Positions 1 to 9,166 of a DNA stretch of 36,762 nt are shown here, in pieces; the stretch's first letter is position 1; each line of letters starts with the position of its first letter. Below the pieces are notes generated by a model, which made no database searches, was not told where the DNA came from, and worked only from the letters and a program-made list of their open reading frames with translations. A program made the translations under genes and the position numbers. Origin of the DNA: Dictyoglomus sp. NZ13-RE01 (GTDB lineage Bacteria > Dictyoglomota > Dictyoglomia > Dictyoglomales > Dictyoglomaceae); the NCBI GenBank assembly GCA_002878375.1, contig NIRF01000014.1, forward strand, positions 1-36,762, written 5' to 3'.

Positions 1-220
1 ATTTTTCAGTGGGTACAAGCCACAATTTTACTTCAGGACTACAGATGTAACAGGTGAGATAAAGTTACCCGAGGGAGTACAGATGGTGATGCCAGGGGAC
101 AATATAGAGATGGAAGTAAAGTTGATAAAGCCAGTTGCATTAGAGGAAGGATTAAGGTTTGCTATAAGAGAGGGAGGAAAAACTGTAGGAGCTGGCGTGG
201 TAACTAAAATTATAGAGTAG
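1..220 (+). CDS. tuf: Elongation factor Tu, C-terminal end (partial)
   Basis: The open frame enters from the left edge (codons start at base 2) and stops at TAG 218-220. It encodes about 72 residues of EF-Tu domain 3, the beta barrel that helps hold aminoacyl-tRNA. Visible family signatures are [18 protein letters not shown] near the left edge, then a VMPGDN stretch and a [15 protein letters not shown] ending typical of the EF-Tu C terminus. The GTPase domain lies outside the window. Valine codons are mostly GTA/GTG, as expected for a very highly expressed gene. The stop is 14 nt before rpsJ, the usual tuf-S10 junction. Confidence 0.97.
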   Translation, partial: FFSGYKPQFYFRTTDVTGEIKLPEGVQMVMPGDNIEMEVKLIKPVALEEGLRFAIREGGKTVGAGVVTKIIE

Positions 221-234
221 GGGGAAGATTTATT

Positions 235-555
235 ATGGGTAGCTATTTGGAAAAGCAAAGGATAAGAATTAAACTCAAAGCATTTGATCATAGAATATTA
301 GATCAGTCAACTAAACAGATTATTGAGACTGTAAGAGGTACAGGGGCAAAAATTTCAGGCCCCATACCTTTACCTACAAAGGTTAGCAGGTATTGGGTTT
401 TGCGTTCTCCTCATGTGAATAAAAATTCAGGGGAACATTTTGAGCTCAGGATCCATAAAAGATTAATAGATATTATTGAGCCTACAGCAAAAACTGTGGA
501 AGCTCTCATGAAGTTAGAGCTTCCAGCAGGTGTGGAAGTAGAAATTAAGACATAG
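235..555 (+). CDS. rpsJ: 30S ribosomal protein S10
   Basis: This 106-residue protein is S10, part of the head of the small subunit and also the NusE partner of NusB in antitermination. The N-terminal core [14 protein letters not shown] and the motif [12 protein letters not shown], followed by [14 protein letters not shown], are diagnostic. Compared with most S10 proteins it carries a few extra N-terminal residues. The ATG at 235 is preceded by GGGGAAG about 8 nt upstream, which supports this start. It opens the S10 cluster directly after tuf. Confidence 0.98.
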   Translation: MGSYLEKQRIRIKLKAFDHRILDQSTKQIIETVRGTGAKISGPIPLPTKVSRYWVLRSPHVNKNSGEHFELRIHKRLIDIIEPTAKTVEALMKLELPAGVEVEIKT

Positions 556-569
556 AGAGGGGATAAATT

Positions 570-1229
570 ATGTCTGCACCGACTACAAAAGCAATTTTGG
601 GAAGAAAAATTGGTATGACGCAGATCTTTACTGAGAAAGGAGAAGTCCTTCCGGTAACAGTAGTAAAAGGAGGACCATGTTTGATACTATCTGTTAAAAC
701 AAAAGAAAATGATGGATATGATGCTATACAATTAGGATATGAGCAGTGTAAAGAAAGTAAGCTGAACAAGCCAATGAGAGGTTTTTTCCAAAAACTTGGT
801 CTTCCAGCTCACAAAATAATTAAGGAGATAAGAATTCTTAATCCTAATGATTACAACAAGGGACAGGAGTTAAGAGTAGATATATTTCAAGAGGGAGAAT
901 TGGTTGATGTTACTGGCAAAACTAAGGGAAGAGGTTTTACTGGACACATAAAAAGATGGGATTTTAGAAGAGGAAGGATGTCTCATGGCTCAAAGTTTCA
1001 TAGGAGACGTGCTTCAATTGGAGCAGGTGGAGTACAGCATGTTATGAAGGGACAAAAAATGGCTGGAAGATATGGTTACGAAACTGTTACTGTACAAAAT
1101 TTAGAAATTGTTAAGGTTGATAGAGAAAAAGATTTATTATTCATAAAAGGAGCTGTTCCAGGTCCTCATGGTAACTTACTTATAATTAGAAAAGCTGTTA
1201 AATCACTTAGGAAGGGGATAGAAAAATGA
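570..1229 (+). CDS. rplC: 50S ribosomal protein L3
   Basis: L3 (219 residues) is an early-assembling large-subunit protein whose extended loop reaches toward the peptidyl-transferase centre. The start ILGRKIGMTQIF is the standard L3 N terminus after a short SAPTTKA extension. The conserved central stretch GRGFTGHIKRWDFRRG and then MSHGSKFHRRRASIG forms the loop that contacts 23S rRNA. A GAGAGGGG ribosome binding site precedes the ATG. The stop codon overlaps the rplD start (ATGA), which suggests translational coupling. Confidence 0.98.
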   Translation: MSAPTTKAILGRKIGMTQIFTEKGEVLPVTVVKGGPCLILSVKTKENDGYDAIQLGYEQCKESKLNKPMRGFFQKLGLPAHKIIKEIRILNPNDYNKGQELRVDIFQEGELVDVTGKTKGRGFTGHIKRWDFRRGRMSHGSKFHRRRASIGAGGVQHVMKGQKMAGRYGYETVTVQNLEIVKVDREKDLLFIKGAVPGPHGNLLIIRKAVKSLRKGIEK

Positions 1230-1885
1230 TATTAGTTCCAGTTTATAATCAAAATGCGGAGAAAGTTGGAGAAATTGAACTTAGAGAAGAGTTATTTGGA
1301 GTAGAGACTCGTCCAGATCTATTCCATGCCTGTGTTGTTATGCATTTAGCAAATGGAAGACAAGGAACAGCATCTACGAAAAGAAGATCTGAGGTAAATA
1401 GAAGTGGAAGGAAGGTTTGGCCTCAAAAAGGAACAGGTCACGCAAGACAAGGTGATAGAAAAGCGCCTCATTGGGTTGGAGGCGGTAGACCATTTGGTCC
1501 TAAGCCAAGGGATTACTCTTACAAAATGCCTAAAAAAATGAGAAGATTGGCAATCAGATCCGCTTTATCTACAAAACTTAGAGAGAATAACTTAATAATA
1601 TTAGATAAAATTGAGCTTCCCCAACCAAAAACAAAAGAATTTATCAAAATTTTAAATAATTTTGGCTTAAATAATGTATCTGTTTTAGTAAGCACTCCTC
1701 AAAAGGATGAGAATATAAAAAGGGCAGTATCAAATATTGAGAAAGTAAAATTAATGGTTGCATCTTGCTTAAATGTTTATGATTTATTAAAATATGATTA
1801 TTTGATTTTGACAGTGGATGCAGTTAAAAAATTGGAGGAAACCTTTTTGCCTAAGGAGGATGTAAGCGAGGAGGTATTACAATAA
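1226..1885 (+). CDS. rplD: 50S ribosomal protein L4
   Basis: L4 (219 residues) lines the nascent peptide exit tunnel; in some bacteria it also represses the S10 operon. The motif KVWPQKGTGHARQGDRKAPHW, followed by GGGRPFGPKPRDYSYKMPKK, is the conserved tunnel loop. The C-terminal half has the usual L4 fold pattern (ILDKIELPQPKTKEF, then NVYDLLKYDYLIL). The ATG lies in a 4-base overlap with rplC. The next gene, rplW, starts at the base right after the stop. No S10 leader-type structure can be assessed because the operon start is outside the window. Confidence 0.98.
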   Translation: MILVPVYNQNAEKVGEIELREELFGVETRPDLFHACVVMHLANGRQGTASTKRRSEVNRSGRKVWPQKGTGHARQGDRKAPHWVGGGRPFGPKPRDYSYKMPKKMRRLAIRSALSTKLRENNLIILDKIELPQPKTKEFIKILNNFGLNNVSVLVSTPQKDENIKRAVSNIEKVKLMVASCLNVYDLLKYDYLILTVDAVKKLEETFLPKEDVSEEVLQ

Positions 1886-2173
1886 ATGAAAGATCCGTAT
1901 ACAGTTATTATTAGACCTATTATTTCAGAAAAGAGTTTGAGATTGAAAGATGAGGGGAAGTATGTTTTTGAGATAGCCAGAGATGCTAATAAGATTGATG
2001 TTAGAAGAGCTGTTGAAGAAATATTTAAGGTTGAAGTAGAGAAGGTGGCTATAATTAATGAAAAGCCTAAATTAAGAAGAATGGGGTTAACTCAAGGTTT
2101 TACTTCTAAAAGAAAGAAAGCAATAGTAACTTTAAAACCAGGATATAAGATCGAGATAATTAGTGGAGTATAG
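1886..2173 (+). CDS. rplW: 50S ribosomal protein L23
   Basis: L23 (95 residues) sits at the tunnel exit and provides the docking site for trigger factor and SRP. The family start is visible as YTVIIRPIISEKSL, followed by the VEEIFKVEVEKV helix-strand and KLRRMGLTQGFTSKRKKAIV. The length is normal. The ATG follows the rplD stop codon without any gap, so ribosomes probably pass directly from one gene to the next; GAGGAGG near 1867-1875 inside rplD could serve as its binding site. Confidence 0.97.
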   Translation: MKDPYTVIIRPIISEKSLRLKDEGKYVFEIARDANKIDVRRAVEEIFKVEVEKVAIINEKPKLRRMGLTQGFTSKRKKAIVTLKPGYKIEIISGV

Positions 2174-2185
2174 GAGGTTTAAAAT

Positions 2186-3034
2186 ATGCCACTTAAAAAA
2201 TTAAGACCAATAACGCCAGGAACAAGGCATGCTCTCCTCCCAGACTTTTCAGAGATAACCAAGGAGGAGCCAGAAAAGTCTTTAGTGGTTCCTCTTAAAA
2301 AGACGGGAGGAAGAAATAACTTTGGTCATATAACTACTCGTTTTAGAGGGGGAGGGCATAAGAGATTATATAGAATAATTGATTTTTATAGGATTGATAA
2401 GGACGGTATTCCTGCAAAAGTGGTAAGTATAGAGTATGATCCGAATAGATCCGCAAGAATAGCACTGTTATGCTATGCGGATGGAGAAAAAAGGTATATT
2501 ATTGCTCCTGAAGGTTTAAAGGTTGGAGATGAGGTTATTTCTGGAGAGAATGTTGATATAAAGGTTGGAAATAATCTTCCTTTGAAAAATATTCCTGATG
2601 GAACAATGATTCATAATTTGGAGCTCTATCCAGGAAGAGGAGGACAATTAGTAAGGGCTGCTGGCACTTTTGCTCAAATTCTTGGTAAAGAAGGGAAATT
2701 TGCATATGTACGTCTTCCTTCTGGAGAAATTAGATTATTTGATTTAAGATGTAGAGCTACTATTGGACAAGTAGGAAATGTAGATCATAAAAATGTTGTT
2801 TTAGGAAAAGCAGGAAGAAATAGATGGCTCGGTAGGAGACCTCATGTGAGAGGTTCTGCTATGAATCCTGTGGATCATCCTCACGGTGGCGGTGAGGGTA
2901 AAGCTCCTATAGGACATCCTGGACCTCTCACTCCTTGGGGTAAGCCTACCTTAGGTTATAAGACTCGTAAAAAGAGGAAACCTTCGGATAGATTTATTGT
3001 ACAGCGTGCTAATGAGAAAAAGGAAGTAAAATAA
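2186..3034 (+). CDS. rplB: 50S ribosomal protein L2
   Basis: L2 (282 residues) is one of the most conserved ribosomal proteins. It is needed for subunit joining and sits near the peptidyl-transferase centre. The [11 protein letters not shown] segment and the C-terminal motif [17 protein letters not shown], which carries the functionally important histidine, are intact, as is the following [18 protein letters not shown]. The basic tail [15 protein letters not shown] is typical. A strong TAGGAGGTT site precedes the ATG. The gap to rplW is 12 nt. Confidence 0.98.
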   Translation: MPLKKLRPITPGTRHALLPDFSEITKEEPEKSLVVPLKKTGGRNNFGHITTRFRGGGHKRLYRIIDFYRIDKDGIPAKVVSIEYDPNRSARIALLCYADGEKRYIIAPEGLKVGDEVISGENVDIKVGNNLPLKNIPDGTMIHNLELYPGRGGQLVRAAGTFAQILGKEGKFAYVRLPSGEIRLFDLRCRATIGQVGNVDHKNVVLGKAGRNRWLGRRPHVRGSAMNPVDHPHGGGEGKAPIGHPGPLTPWGKPTLGYKTRKKRKPSDRFIVQRANEKKEVK

Positions 3035-3047
3035 AGGGGAGGAGCTC

Positions 3048-3332
3048 ATGGGACGTTCATTAAAGAAAGGACCTTACGTAGATCCAAAACTACTTGAAAA
3101 AATAAGGAAATTAAATGAAAAGGGAGAAAAAAAGATTATCAAAACTTGGTCAAGAAGATCTGTAATAGTCCCAGAGATGGTGGGACATACAATAGCAGTA
3201 TATAATGGGAGAAAGCACATTCCCATATATATAACTGAGAACATGATAGGACATAGATTAGGAGAGTTTGCTCCTACCCGAACCTTTACAGGTCACAGAA
3301 TTCCCACAGCCCGAATTACTGCTATAAAGTAG
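3048..3332 (+). CDS. rpsS: 30S ribosomal protein S19
   Basis: S19 (94 residues) lies in the head of the small subunit next to S13 and contacts the A-site finger. The N terminus [19 protein letters not shown] and the later [27 protein letters not shown] are textbook, as is the [16 protein letters not shown] segment. The length equals the family norm. GGGGAGGAG lies just before the ATG. It sits between rplB and rplV, as in nearly all S10 clusters. Confidence 0.98.
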   Translation: MGRSLKKGPYVDPKLLEKIRKLNEKGEKKIIKTWSRRSVIVPEMVGHTIAVYNGRKHIPIYITENMIGHRLGEFAPTRTFTGHRIPTARITAIK

Positions 3333-3345
3333 GGAGGGAAATATA

Positions 3346-3690
3346 ATGTTCGAAGTAAAAGCAGAAAGCAAGTTTATTAGAATGTCACCATACAAGGCAA
3401 GAAGAGTTATTGATTTGATAAGAGGAAAAGATGTAAATGAGGCTGAGGCAATTTTAACTGCTCTGCCTCATAAGGCTGCATACTTTATTTTAAAATGTTT
3501 GAGATCTGCAAAAGCAAATGCAGAGCACAATTTTGGGTTAAGAGCGGATAGATTGTTTGTATCTCGTGCTTTTGTTAATGAGGGACCGAGATGGAAGAGG
3601 TTAAATCCAAGGGCTCGTGGGCGTGCTGATATTATTCAAAAAAGGAATTGTCATATAGTTATCTACGTTCAAGAGAGGGAGGAAGAGTAA
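3346..3690 (+). CDS. rplV: 50S ribosomal protein L22
   Basis: L22 (114 residues) has a globular part on the ribosome surface and a long beta hairpin that narrows the exit tunnel. The sequence shows the usual [18 protein letters not shown] start, and the hairpin with [19 protein letters not shown], where macrolide-resistance changes arise in other bacteria. It ends [18 protein letters not shown] precedes the ATG at 3346. The stop lies one base before the GTG start of rpsC. Confidence 0.98.
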   Translation: MFEVKAESKFIRMSPYKARRVIDLIRGKDVNEAEAILTALPHKAAYFILKCLRSAKANAEHNFGLRADRLFVSRAFVNEGPRWKRLNPRARGRADIIQKRNCHIVIYVQEREEE

Positions 3691-3691
3691 A

Positions 3692-4423
3692 GTGGGACAG
3701 AAAACACATCCCTATGGATTTAGATTAGGGATAACCAAAGATTGGAAAAGTCATTGGTTTGCCACAAAAGATTATTCTGTATTCTTACATGAAGATTGGG
3801 CAATTCGTAATTATATAAAAACAAATTATTTACAAGCTGGGGTTTCTTTAATAGAGATAGAAAGGAAAGTAGCAAATAGGGTAGATGTTAAAATACATGC
3901 TGCTCGTCCTGGAATTTTGATTGGTAGGAATGGTGCGGAAATAGAAAATATAAGGAAAAACTTGATGAAATTGACAAATAAGAATGTTTTCGTAACTGTA
4001 GTAGAGGTAAAGGTTCCCGAACTTGATGCTCAATTAGTAGCAGAGAATATAGCTTCTCAGATTGAAAGAAGGGTTAGTTATAAAAGAGCCATGAAACAGG
4101 CAATAAATAGGGCTCTTAGAAGTGGAGCAAAAGGAATTAAGGTTATGTGTTCTGGTAGATTGAATGGCGCTGAAATTGCAAGATCTGAATGGTTTAGGGA
4201 AGGAAGAGTCCCTCTGCAAACTTTAAGGGCAGATATTGATTATGGGTTTGCAGAGGCTAAAACTATATCAGGAGTCATAGGTGTAAAAGTCTGGATATAT
4301 CGTGGAGACAAACCAGAACTTGGTAAAGAAACTGTTGAAGAAGTTCCTTCAAAATCTACAAAGATCTATTTAGAGGATGAAGATTTTGAAAAGGATGAGG
4401 TGAACTACGATGTTGATGCCTAA
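3692..4423 (+). CDS. rpsC: 30S ribosomal protein S3
   Basis: S3 (243 residues) forms part of the mRNA entry channel. It starts [18 protein letters not shown] from a GTG, with GAGAGGGAGGAAGAG just upstream. A KH-type RNA-binding domain follows with the GRNG loop in [16 protein letters not shown], and the C-terminal S3 domain includes [20 protein letters not shown] and [17 protein letters not shown]. The last 30 residues form an acidic tail ([18 protein letters not shown]) that is longer than in short S3 proteins. The end overlaps rplP by 14 nt. Confidence 0.98.
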   Translation: MGQKTHPYGFRLGITKDWKSHWFATKDYSVFLHEDWAIRNYIKTNYLQAGVSLIEIERKVANRVDVKIHAARPGILIGRNGAEIENIRKNLMKLTNKNVFVTVVEVKVPELDAQLVAENIASQIERRVSYKRAMKQAINRALRSGAKGIKVMCSGRLNGAEIARSEWFREGRVPLQTLRADIDYGFAEAKTISGVIGVKVWIYRGDKPELGKETVEEVPSKSTKIYLEDEDFEKDEVNYDVDA

Positions 4424-4829
4424 AAGAGTCAAATATAGAAAGCAACATCGAGGAAGAATGAAAGGTAAGGCTACAAGAGGCAATACATTGGTATTTGGTG
4501 ATTATGGCATTCAAGCATTGGCGCCTGCATGGATCACAAGTGAACAAATAGAGGCTGTAAGAAGAACTCTTACTCGTCATGCAGGTAAAAATGGGAGAGT
4601 TTGGATAAGAATTTTTCCTGACAAATCTGTCACTGCAAGACCTGCTGAGAGTAGAATGGGTGGTGGTAAAGGAGATGTTAAAGATTGGGTAGCAGTGGTC
4701 AAGCCAGGCACTATATTATTTGAGATCTCTGGTATTCCAGAAGAAGATGCAAAAGAGGCAGTTAGGATTGCTGGTACTAAACTTCCTATAAAAACACGTT
4801 TTGTAACAAGAGAATTAGGTGGTGAGTAA
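4410..4829 (+). CDS. rplP: 50S ribosomal protein L16
   Basis: L16 (139 residues) helps position A-site tRNA in the large subunit. The start [19 protein letters not shown] matches the family well, which supports the ATG at 4410 even though it lies inside the end of rpsC (14-nt overlap). The second in-frame ATG, two codons later, is a possible alternative. Further marks are [21 protein letters not shown], which contains the loop near the tRNA, and the [12 protein letters not shown] ending. Confidence 0.98.
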   Translation: MLMPKRVKYRKQHRGRMKGKATRGNTLVFGDYGIQALAPAWITSEQIEAVRRTLTRHAGKNGRVWIRIFPDKSVTARPAESRMGGGKGDVKDWVAVVKPGTILFEISGIPEEDAKEAVRIAGTKLPIKTRFVTRELGGE

Positions 4830-4830
4830 T

Positions 4831-5031
4831 ATGGTTAAGGCAAGAGATTTAAGGGAAAAGACGGATGAGGAATTAAAAGAGGAGCTTAAAAAATTAAGAA
4901 TGGAATTATTTAATTTAAGATTTCAGCTCTCTACAGGTGGATTAACAAATCCTCACAGAATTAAAATGGTAAGAAAAGATATAGCAAGGATTCTAACCAT
5001 ACTTCGAGAGCGAGAACTTAATAAATCTTAA
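4831..5031 (+). CDS. rpmC: 50S ribosomal protein L29
   Basis: L29 (66 residues) is a two-helix protein beside L23 at the tunnel exit. The pattern [20 protein letters not shown], then [20 protein letters not shown] and [16 protein letters not shown], is unmistakable. I place the start at ATG 4831, right after the rplP stop and behind GGTGGTGAG. Upstream GTG codons at 4819 and 4822 are in frame but lie inside rplP and overlap the binding site. Confidence 0.96.
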   Translation: MVKARDLREKTDEELKEELKKLRMELFNLRFQLSTGGLTNPHRIKMVRKDIARILTILRERELNKS

Positions 5032-5051
5032 GACAAGGAGAGAGGAAAATT

Positions 5052-5381
5052 ATGGCTGGCAAAAGAAGAGAATTAATTGGAAAAGTTGTAAGTAATAAAA
5101 TGCAGAAAACCATTGTAGTTTTAGTGGAAAGTACCTTTTCTCATCCTCTATATAAAAAGACTGTAAAGAAGATTAAAAAATATAAAGCCCATGATGAACA
5201 TCAAGAGGCTAAAGAGGGAGATATTGTTTTAATTCAAGAGACAAGACCTTTAAGCAAGGAAAAAAGATGGAGATTGGTTAAAATATTAAAGAGAGCAGAG
5301 TTGGCACCTTCTGAAGTTGTTGTTCCTAAAGAAGAAATTGCTTTAGAGGCAGGTGAGAATAATGATTCAGCCACAAACTAG
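5052..5381 (+). CDS. rpsQ: 30S ribosomal protein S17 with extended C terminus
   Basis: S17 is a small OB-fold protein that binds 16S rRNA early in assembly. The core is clear: [19 protein letters not shown], then [19 protein letters not shown] and [20 protein letters not shown]. At 109 residues it is about 20 longer than the common 85-90. The surplus is an acidic tail (residues ~86-109) rich in Glu and Ala. The last 20 nt of the gene overlap the start of rplN, so part of the tail is read in two frames. Confidence 0.97.
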   Translation: MAGKRRELIGKVVSNKMQKTIVVLVESTFSHPLYKKTVKKIKKYKAHDEHQEAKEGDIVLIQETRPLSKEKRWRLVKILKRAELAPSEVVVPKEEIALEAGENNDSATN

Positions 5382-5724
5382 GTTAGTTGTTGCTGATAAT
5401 AGTGGAGCAAAAGAAATTATGTGTTTTAGAATTCTTGGGAAAAAGAAGGTGGCAAGTGTTGGAGATATTATTGTAGCAAGTGTTAAGGATGCAATTCCAA
5501 GAGCAAATATTAAAAAGGGCGATGTAGTTTATGCGGTAGTTATAAGAACAAGAAGAACTATTAAGAGAAAAGATGGGTCTTGTGTAAGATTTGATGATAA
5601 TGCAGCTGTTATCATTGATAAACAAGGAAATCCAAGAGGAACAAGAGTATTTGGACCAGTAGCAAGAGAACTAAGAGATAAGAACTTTACAAAGATTATT
5701 TCTTTAGCTGCGGAAGTAATTTAA
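5362..5724 (+). CDS. rplN: 50S ribosomal protein L14
   Basis: L14 (120 residues) forms an intersubunit bridge with 16S rRNA and is the site where silencing factor RsfS docks in many bacteria. The N terminus [20 protein letters not shown] fixes the start at ATG 5362, with AGGTGAG ideally spaced upstream. An in-frame GTG at 5353 would only add three residues and destroy that binding site. The signatures [16 protein letters not shown] and [11 protein letters not shown] are present. It overlaps the rpsQ tail by 20 nt. Confidence 0.97.
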   Translation: MIQPQTRLVVADNSGAKEIMCFRILGKKKVASVGDIIVASVKDAIPRANIKKGDVVYAVVIRTRRTIKRKDGSCVRFDDNAAVIIDKQGNPRGTRVFGPVARELRDKNFTKIISLAAEVI

Positions 5725-5737
5725 GGAGGAATCACTT

Positions 5738-6061
5738 ATGGGATTTAGTATAAAAAAAGGTGATTTAGTATTAGTTATATCTGGAAAGGATAAGGGTAAA
5801 AGAGGAAAGGTTATCTCTGTTCTGCCCAAGGAGAATAAAATTATTGTTGAGGGAATTAATATTGTTAAGAAGCATACTCGTCCTACCCAGAAAAATAGAC
5901 AGGGTGGGATTATTGAGAAACCTGCTCCTCTATACAGGTGCAAGGTAATGCTTATTTGTCCTCGTTGTAATCAACCAACAAGGGTTGGTTTTACTTTCTT
6001 GGAGTCTGGTCAAAAAGTTAGAAAATGTAAAAAGTGTAACGAAATAATTGATCAGGTATAA
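5738..6061 (+). CDS. rplX: 50S ribosomal protein L24 with zinc-binding-like cysteines
   Basis: L24 (107 residues) starts 50S assembly by binding the 5' part of 23S rRNA. The KOW motif lies at residues ~5-32 ([20 protein letters not shown]), followed by [25 protein letters not shown]. The C-terminal third holds CPRC (C74, C77) and CKKC (C97, C100), a pair of CxxC knuckles that probably binds zinc. This form is seen in many but not all bacteria. TTAAGGAGG precedes the ATG. Confidence 0.97.
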   Translation: MGFSIKKGDLVLVISGKDKGKRGKVISVLPKENKIIVEGINIVKKHTRPTQKNRQGGIIEKPAPLYRCKVMLICPRCNQPTRVGFTFLESGQKVRKCKKCNEIIDQV

Positions 6062-6076
6062 TAGGGGGAATTATAT

Positions 6077-6616
6077 ATGGAGATTTTAAGGAAAAAATAT
6101 AAAGAGGAAATTATTCCTGCAATGATGAAAAAATTTAACTATAAAAATCCAATGGCAGTTCCAAAATTGGAAAAAATAGTAGTTAATATTGGAGTAAGCG
6201 AAGCTGTACAGAATCCTTCAGCAATAGAATCTGCTGCAAGGGATTTAGCAATAATTACAGGACAGAAACCTATAGTAAGGAAGGCAAGAAAGTCCATATC
6301 TAACTTTCATTTAAGGAAGGGCATGCCTATTGGACTAAAAGTCACATTAAGAGGAGATAGAATGTATGCCTTTTTATATAAATTAATTAATATAGCTCTA
6401 CCAAGGGTAAGAGATTTTCAGGGAGTTTCACCTAGTTCCTTTGATGGAAGAGGTAATTATACCTTAGGAATAAAAGAACAATTGATTTTCCCTGAGATAG
6501 AATATGACAAAATAGATAAAATTCGTGGTATGGATATTACTATTGTAACAACCGCAAAAACTGATGAAGAGGCAAAAGAGCTTTTGACACTTTTAGGCAT
6601 GCCTTTTAAAAAATAA
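6077..6616 (+). CDS. rplE: 50S ribosomal protein L5
   Basis: L5 (179 residues) binds 5S rRNA and forms a bridge with S13 in the small-subunit head. It shows the family start [19 protein letters not shown], the [22 protein letters not shown] helix, the [31 protein letters not shown] core and the [25 protein letters not shown] ending. The length is normal. AGGGGGAA precedes the ATG. It stands in the usual spc position between rplX and rpsZ. Confidence 0.98.
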   Translation: MEILRKKYKEEIIPAMMKKFNYKNPMAVPKLEKIVVNIGVSEAVQNPSAIESAARDLAIITGQKPIVRKARKSISNFHLRKGMPIGLKVTLRGDRMYAFLYKLINIALPRVRDFQGVSPSSFDGRGNYTLGIKEQLIFPEIEYDKIDKIRGMDITIVTTAKTDEEAKELLTLLGMPFKK

Positions 6617-6639
6617 TTTAAAAAGAGAGGGAGGAGCTC

Positions 6640-6825
6640 GTGGCTAAGAAATCACAAATTGTTAAATGGCTAAAACCTAAGAAATATAAAGTTAGAGAGT
6701 ATAATAGATGCAGAATTTGTGGAAGACCAAGGGGATATATAAGGAAATTTGGTCTATGTAGATTATGTTTTAGAGAATTAGCTCTAAAAGGAGAAATTCC
6801 TGGTGTCAGAAAAGCAAGTTGGTAG
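6640..6825 (+). CDS. rpsZ: 30S ribosomal protein S14, short zinc-binding type
   Basis: This 61-residue S14 is the short, zinc-binding form that sits in the small-subunit head. Two CxxC pairs are visible at C24/C27 and C40/C43 in the segment [20 protein letters not shown]. The tail [17 protein letters not shown]-like ending (here [17 protein letters not shown]) is the family ending. The start is GTG, with GAGAGGGAGGAG just upstream. A cysteine-free S14 paralogue that would replace it under zinc shortage is not in the window. Confidence 0.97.
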   Translation: MAKKSQIVKWLKPKKYKVREYNRCRICGRPRGYIRKFGLCRLCFRELALKGEIPGVRKASW

Positions 6826-6836
6826 GAGGTTGTAAT

Positions 6837-7232
6837 ATGACACTTACAGATCCAATTGCAGATATGCTAACGAGAATTAATAATGCTAATCAAAGGAGAA
6901 AGCCTTTTGTAGAAGTTCCTTTTTCAAAAATAAAGTTAAGTATTGCCGAAATATTATTAAAAGAAGGATATATAGAAAATTACGAGGTACTCGGCGAGGA
7001 ACCAAAGAAAGTAATAAAGATCTGGCTGAAGTATATCAATAAAACACCAGTTATCCAAGGTTTAAAGAGAGTAAGTAAGCCAGGTAGAAGGTTATATGCA
7101 GGAAAAGAAGAACTGCCAAGAGTCTTAGGAGGGCTTGGAATAGCTATTGTATCTACATCAAAAGGAATAATGACCGATAAAGAAGCAAGAGCCTTAGGAA
7201 TCGGCGGAGAAGTTCTTTGTATGGTATGGTAG
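6837..7232 (+). CDS. rpsH: 30S ribosomal protein S8
   Basis: S8 (131 residues) binds the central domain of 16S rRNA and in E. coli represses the spc operon. The start [19 protein letters not shown] selects ATG 6837, which is preceded by TAGGAGGTTG. A GTG at 6819 is in frame but would overlap rpsZ and add residues foreign to S8. The C-terminal [34 protein letters not shown] is classic. Confidence 0.97.
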   Translation: MTLTDPIADMLTRINNANQRRKPFVEVPFSKIKLSIAEILLKEGYIENYEVLGEEPKKVIKIWLKYINKTPVIQGLKRVSKPGRRLYAGKEELPRVLGGLGIAIVSTSKGIMTDKEARALGIGGEVLCMVW

Positions 7233-7250
7233 AAAAGGAGGAAGATGTAA

Positions 7251-7793
7251 ATGTCAAGAATAGGTAGGAAGCCAATACCAATTCCGGAAAAAGTGCAAGT
7301 AGAGTTTTTAGATGGAAATACTTTGAGGGTTAAAGGACCCTTAGGGGTATTAGAAAGAAGCTTTAATCCTATTATCTCTATAAGTGTTAAGGATAGCCAG
7401 ATAGTTGTTGAGAGACCAAATGATGAAAAGTTTACAAAAGCTCTGCATGGATTAACCAGAGCTTTAATAAATAACATGATTATTGGGGTAACTCAAGGTT
7501 TTGAAAAAAGATTAGAAATACAGGGAACTGGATACAGAGCAAGGATACAAGGAAACAAATTAGTTATGGATTTAGGTTTCTCTCATCCTGTAGAATTAGA
7601 TATTCCTGAAGGATTAAATGTCACTGTAGAGGAAAATACAAAAATTACTGTAAGAGGAATAGATAAGGAGAAAGTTGGACAATTTGCTGCATATGTCCGT
7701 AGCATTAGACCAGTTGAACCTTATAAGGGTAAAGGTATTAGATACTTAGGAGAGAAAGTACGTCAAAAAGCTGGTAAGGCTGGTAAGAAATAG
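7251..7793 (+). CDS. rplF: 50S ribosomal protein L6
   Basis: L6 (180 residues) has two similar alpha/beta domains and lies near the sarcin-ricin loop, where GTPase factors bind. The start [17 protein letters not shown], the midpoint [37 protein letters not shown] and the ending [28 protein letters not shown] are all diagnostic. The ATG at 7251 follows AAAGGAGGAAG. The spacing to rpsH is 18 nt. Confidence 0.98.
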   Translation: MSRIGRKPIPIPEKVQVEFLDGNTLRVKGPLGVLERSFNPIISISVKDSQIVVERPNDEKFTKALHGLTRALINNMIIGVTQGFEKRLEIQGTGYRARIQGNKLVMDLGFSHPVELDIPEGLNVTVEENTKITVRGIDKEKVGQFAAYVRSIRPVEPYKGKGIRYLGEKVRQKAGKAGKK

Positions 7794-7807
7794 GAGGTTT
7801 TGGAGAA

Positions 7808-8176
7808 ATGATTAACAAACCATCTCGAAAAGAATTAAGGAAGATTAGACATTTAAGAATTAGAAAGAAGGTATTTGGAACTCCAGAAAGACCAAGATTA
7901 TGTGTTTACAAAAGTTTGAGATATATTTATGCCCAAATAATTGATGATACAAAAGGGCATACTTTGGTTTCTGCTTCTTCTCTTGAGAAAGAACTTAGAA
8001 AACAATTGAAATCTACCGATAATATAGAAGCTGCACAATTAGTAGGAAAAACTATTGCCCAAAGAGCTTTGGAAAAAGGTATTAAAAAAGTAGTTTTTGA
8101 TAGAGCTGGATTTTTATATCATGGAAGAATAAAGGCTCTGGCAGATAGCGCAAGAGCTGAAGGTTTAGAATTTTAA
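7808..8176 (+). CDS. rplR: 50S ribosomal protein L18
   Basis: L18 (122 residues) binds 5S rRNA together with L5 and L25-type proteins. The basic N terminus ([17 protein letters not shown]) leads into the conserved [24 protein letters not shown], and the protein ends [29 protein letters not shown]-like (observed [13 protein letters not shown]). TAGGAGGTTTTGGAG precedes the ATG. It is normal in length and stands in the usual place after rplF. Confidence 0.98.
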   Translation: MINKPSRKELRKIRHLRIRKKVFGTPERPRLCVYKSLRYIYAQIIDDTKGHTLVSASSLEKELRKQLKSTDNIEAAQLVGKTIAQRALEKGIKKVVFDRAGFLYHGRIKALADSARAEGLEF

Positions 8177-8195
8177 ATGTTAGGAGGGAGCAGTT

Positions 8196-8723
8196 TTGGG
8201 TAAAGAATTAGAACCTATTTTTAAAGAGAGAGTTGTAGAGATAAGGAGAGTAGCCAAAGTAGTTAAGGGTGGAAAGAACCTTAGGTTTAGGGCATTAGTC
8301 GTAGTAGGAGATGAGCAAGGCACAGTAGGAGTTGGTATCGCTAAGGCTGCAGAAGTACCTGATGCTATAAGAAAGGCAACAAGAAGAGCAAAGAAAAATG
8401 CAGTTAAAGTGGCTATAAGTAAGGGGACTATTCCTCATGAGGTTGTAGGAAAGTTAGGAGCATCTAAAATTCTATTAAAGCCAGCAGCTCCAGGAACAGG
8501 CGTTATAGCTGGAGGTGCAGCACGAGCAGTTTTAGAGCTTGCAGGAATAAAGAATGTTTTAGCTAAGTCTTTGGGTTCCACAACAGCTATTAATTTAGCA
8601 CAGGCGACTTTAAATGCGTTAAAGTCTCTAAGGAGTCTCCCAGAAGTAGCAAAGGCAAGAGGAAAGAGAATAAACGAGGTTATTGGAGTAGAGCAGTCTA
8701 AAGATAAGGAGGGAGAAAATTGA
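8196..8723 (+). CDS. rpsE: 30S ribosomal protein S5
   Basis: S5 (175 residues) helps decoding accuracy and mRNA unwinding at the entry channel. It starts from a TTG at 8196 behind TAGGAGGGAG. The double-stranded RNA-binding-like domain shows [19 protein letters not shown] and [31 protein letters not shown]. The C-terminal domain has [24 protein letters not shown] and [21 protein letters not shown]. The stop overlaps the rplO start by 4 nt (TTGA), leaving no room for rpmD. Confidence 0.97.
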   Translation: MGKELEPIFKERVVEIRRVAKVVKGGKNLRFRALVVVGDEQGTVGVGIAKAAEVPDAIRKATRRAKKNAVKVAISKGTIPHEVVGKLGASKILLKPAAPGTGVIAGGAARAVLELAGIKNVLAKSLGSTTAINLAQATLNALKSLRSLPEVAKARGKRINEVIGVEQSKDKEGEN

Positions 8724-9166
8724 AACTATTTGAGTTAAAGCCAAAATTAGGTTCAAGAAAAGAGCCAAAGAGAATAGGGTGTGGTTACGCTGCTTCTGGA
8801 AAATATGCAGGAAGAGGAATGAGTGGTCAAAACTCTCGTACAGGTGATGGTACAAGACCAGGTTTTGAAGGGGGACAAACACCTTTAACCAGGAGATTGC
8901 CTAAGTTAGGTGGAATTCCAAATGCTCCTTATAGGAAATATACAGTAGTTAATCTGAGTGTTTTGGATAAGCATTTTAATGCAAATGATGAGGTAACTCC
9001 TGAAATATTATTGAAAAAGAGAATTATCAAAAAATTGGAATGGGGACTAAAGATTTTAGGGGATGGAGAAATAACGAAGCCTTTAGTGGTGAAAGCCCAT
9101 GCTTTTAGCTCCACGGCAAAGGAGAAGATTGAAAAAGCTGGTGGTAAAGCAGAGGTGATTGAATAG
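8720..9166 (+). CDS. rplO: 50S ribosomal protein L15
   Basis: L15 (148 residues) is a large-subunit protein with a long basic N-terminal extension that threads through 23S rRNA. It begins from a TTG overlapping the rpsE stop, preceded by AAGGAGGGAG. The glycine-rich stretch with [26 protein letters not shown] and the [13 protein letters not shown] segment identify it; the C-terminal globular half ends [24 protein letters not shown]. The stop shares its last base with the secY start. Confidence 0.97.
   Translation: MKLFELKPKLGSRKEPKRIGCGYAASGKYAGRGMSGQNSRTGDGTRPGFEGGQTPLTRRLPKLGGIPNAPYRKYTVVNLSVLDKHFNANDEVTPEILLKKRIIKKLEWGLKILGDGEITKPLVVKAHAFSSTAKEKIEKAGGKAEVIE

Noticed and set aside
6980-7477. 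165-residue minus-strand frame opposite rpsH and rplF
   Set aside because: Shadow of two well-supported ribosomal genes; no binding site and no recognisable domain.
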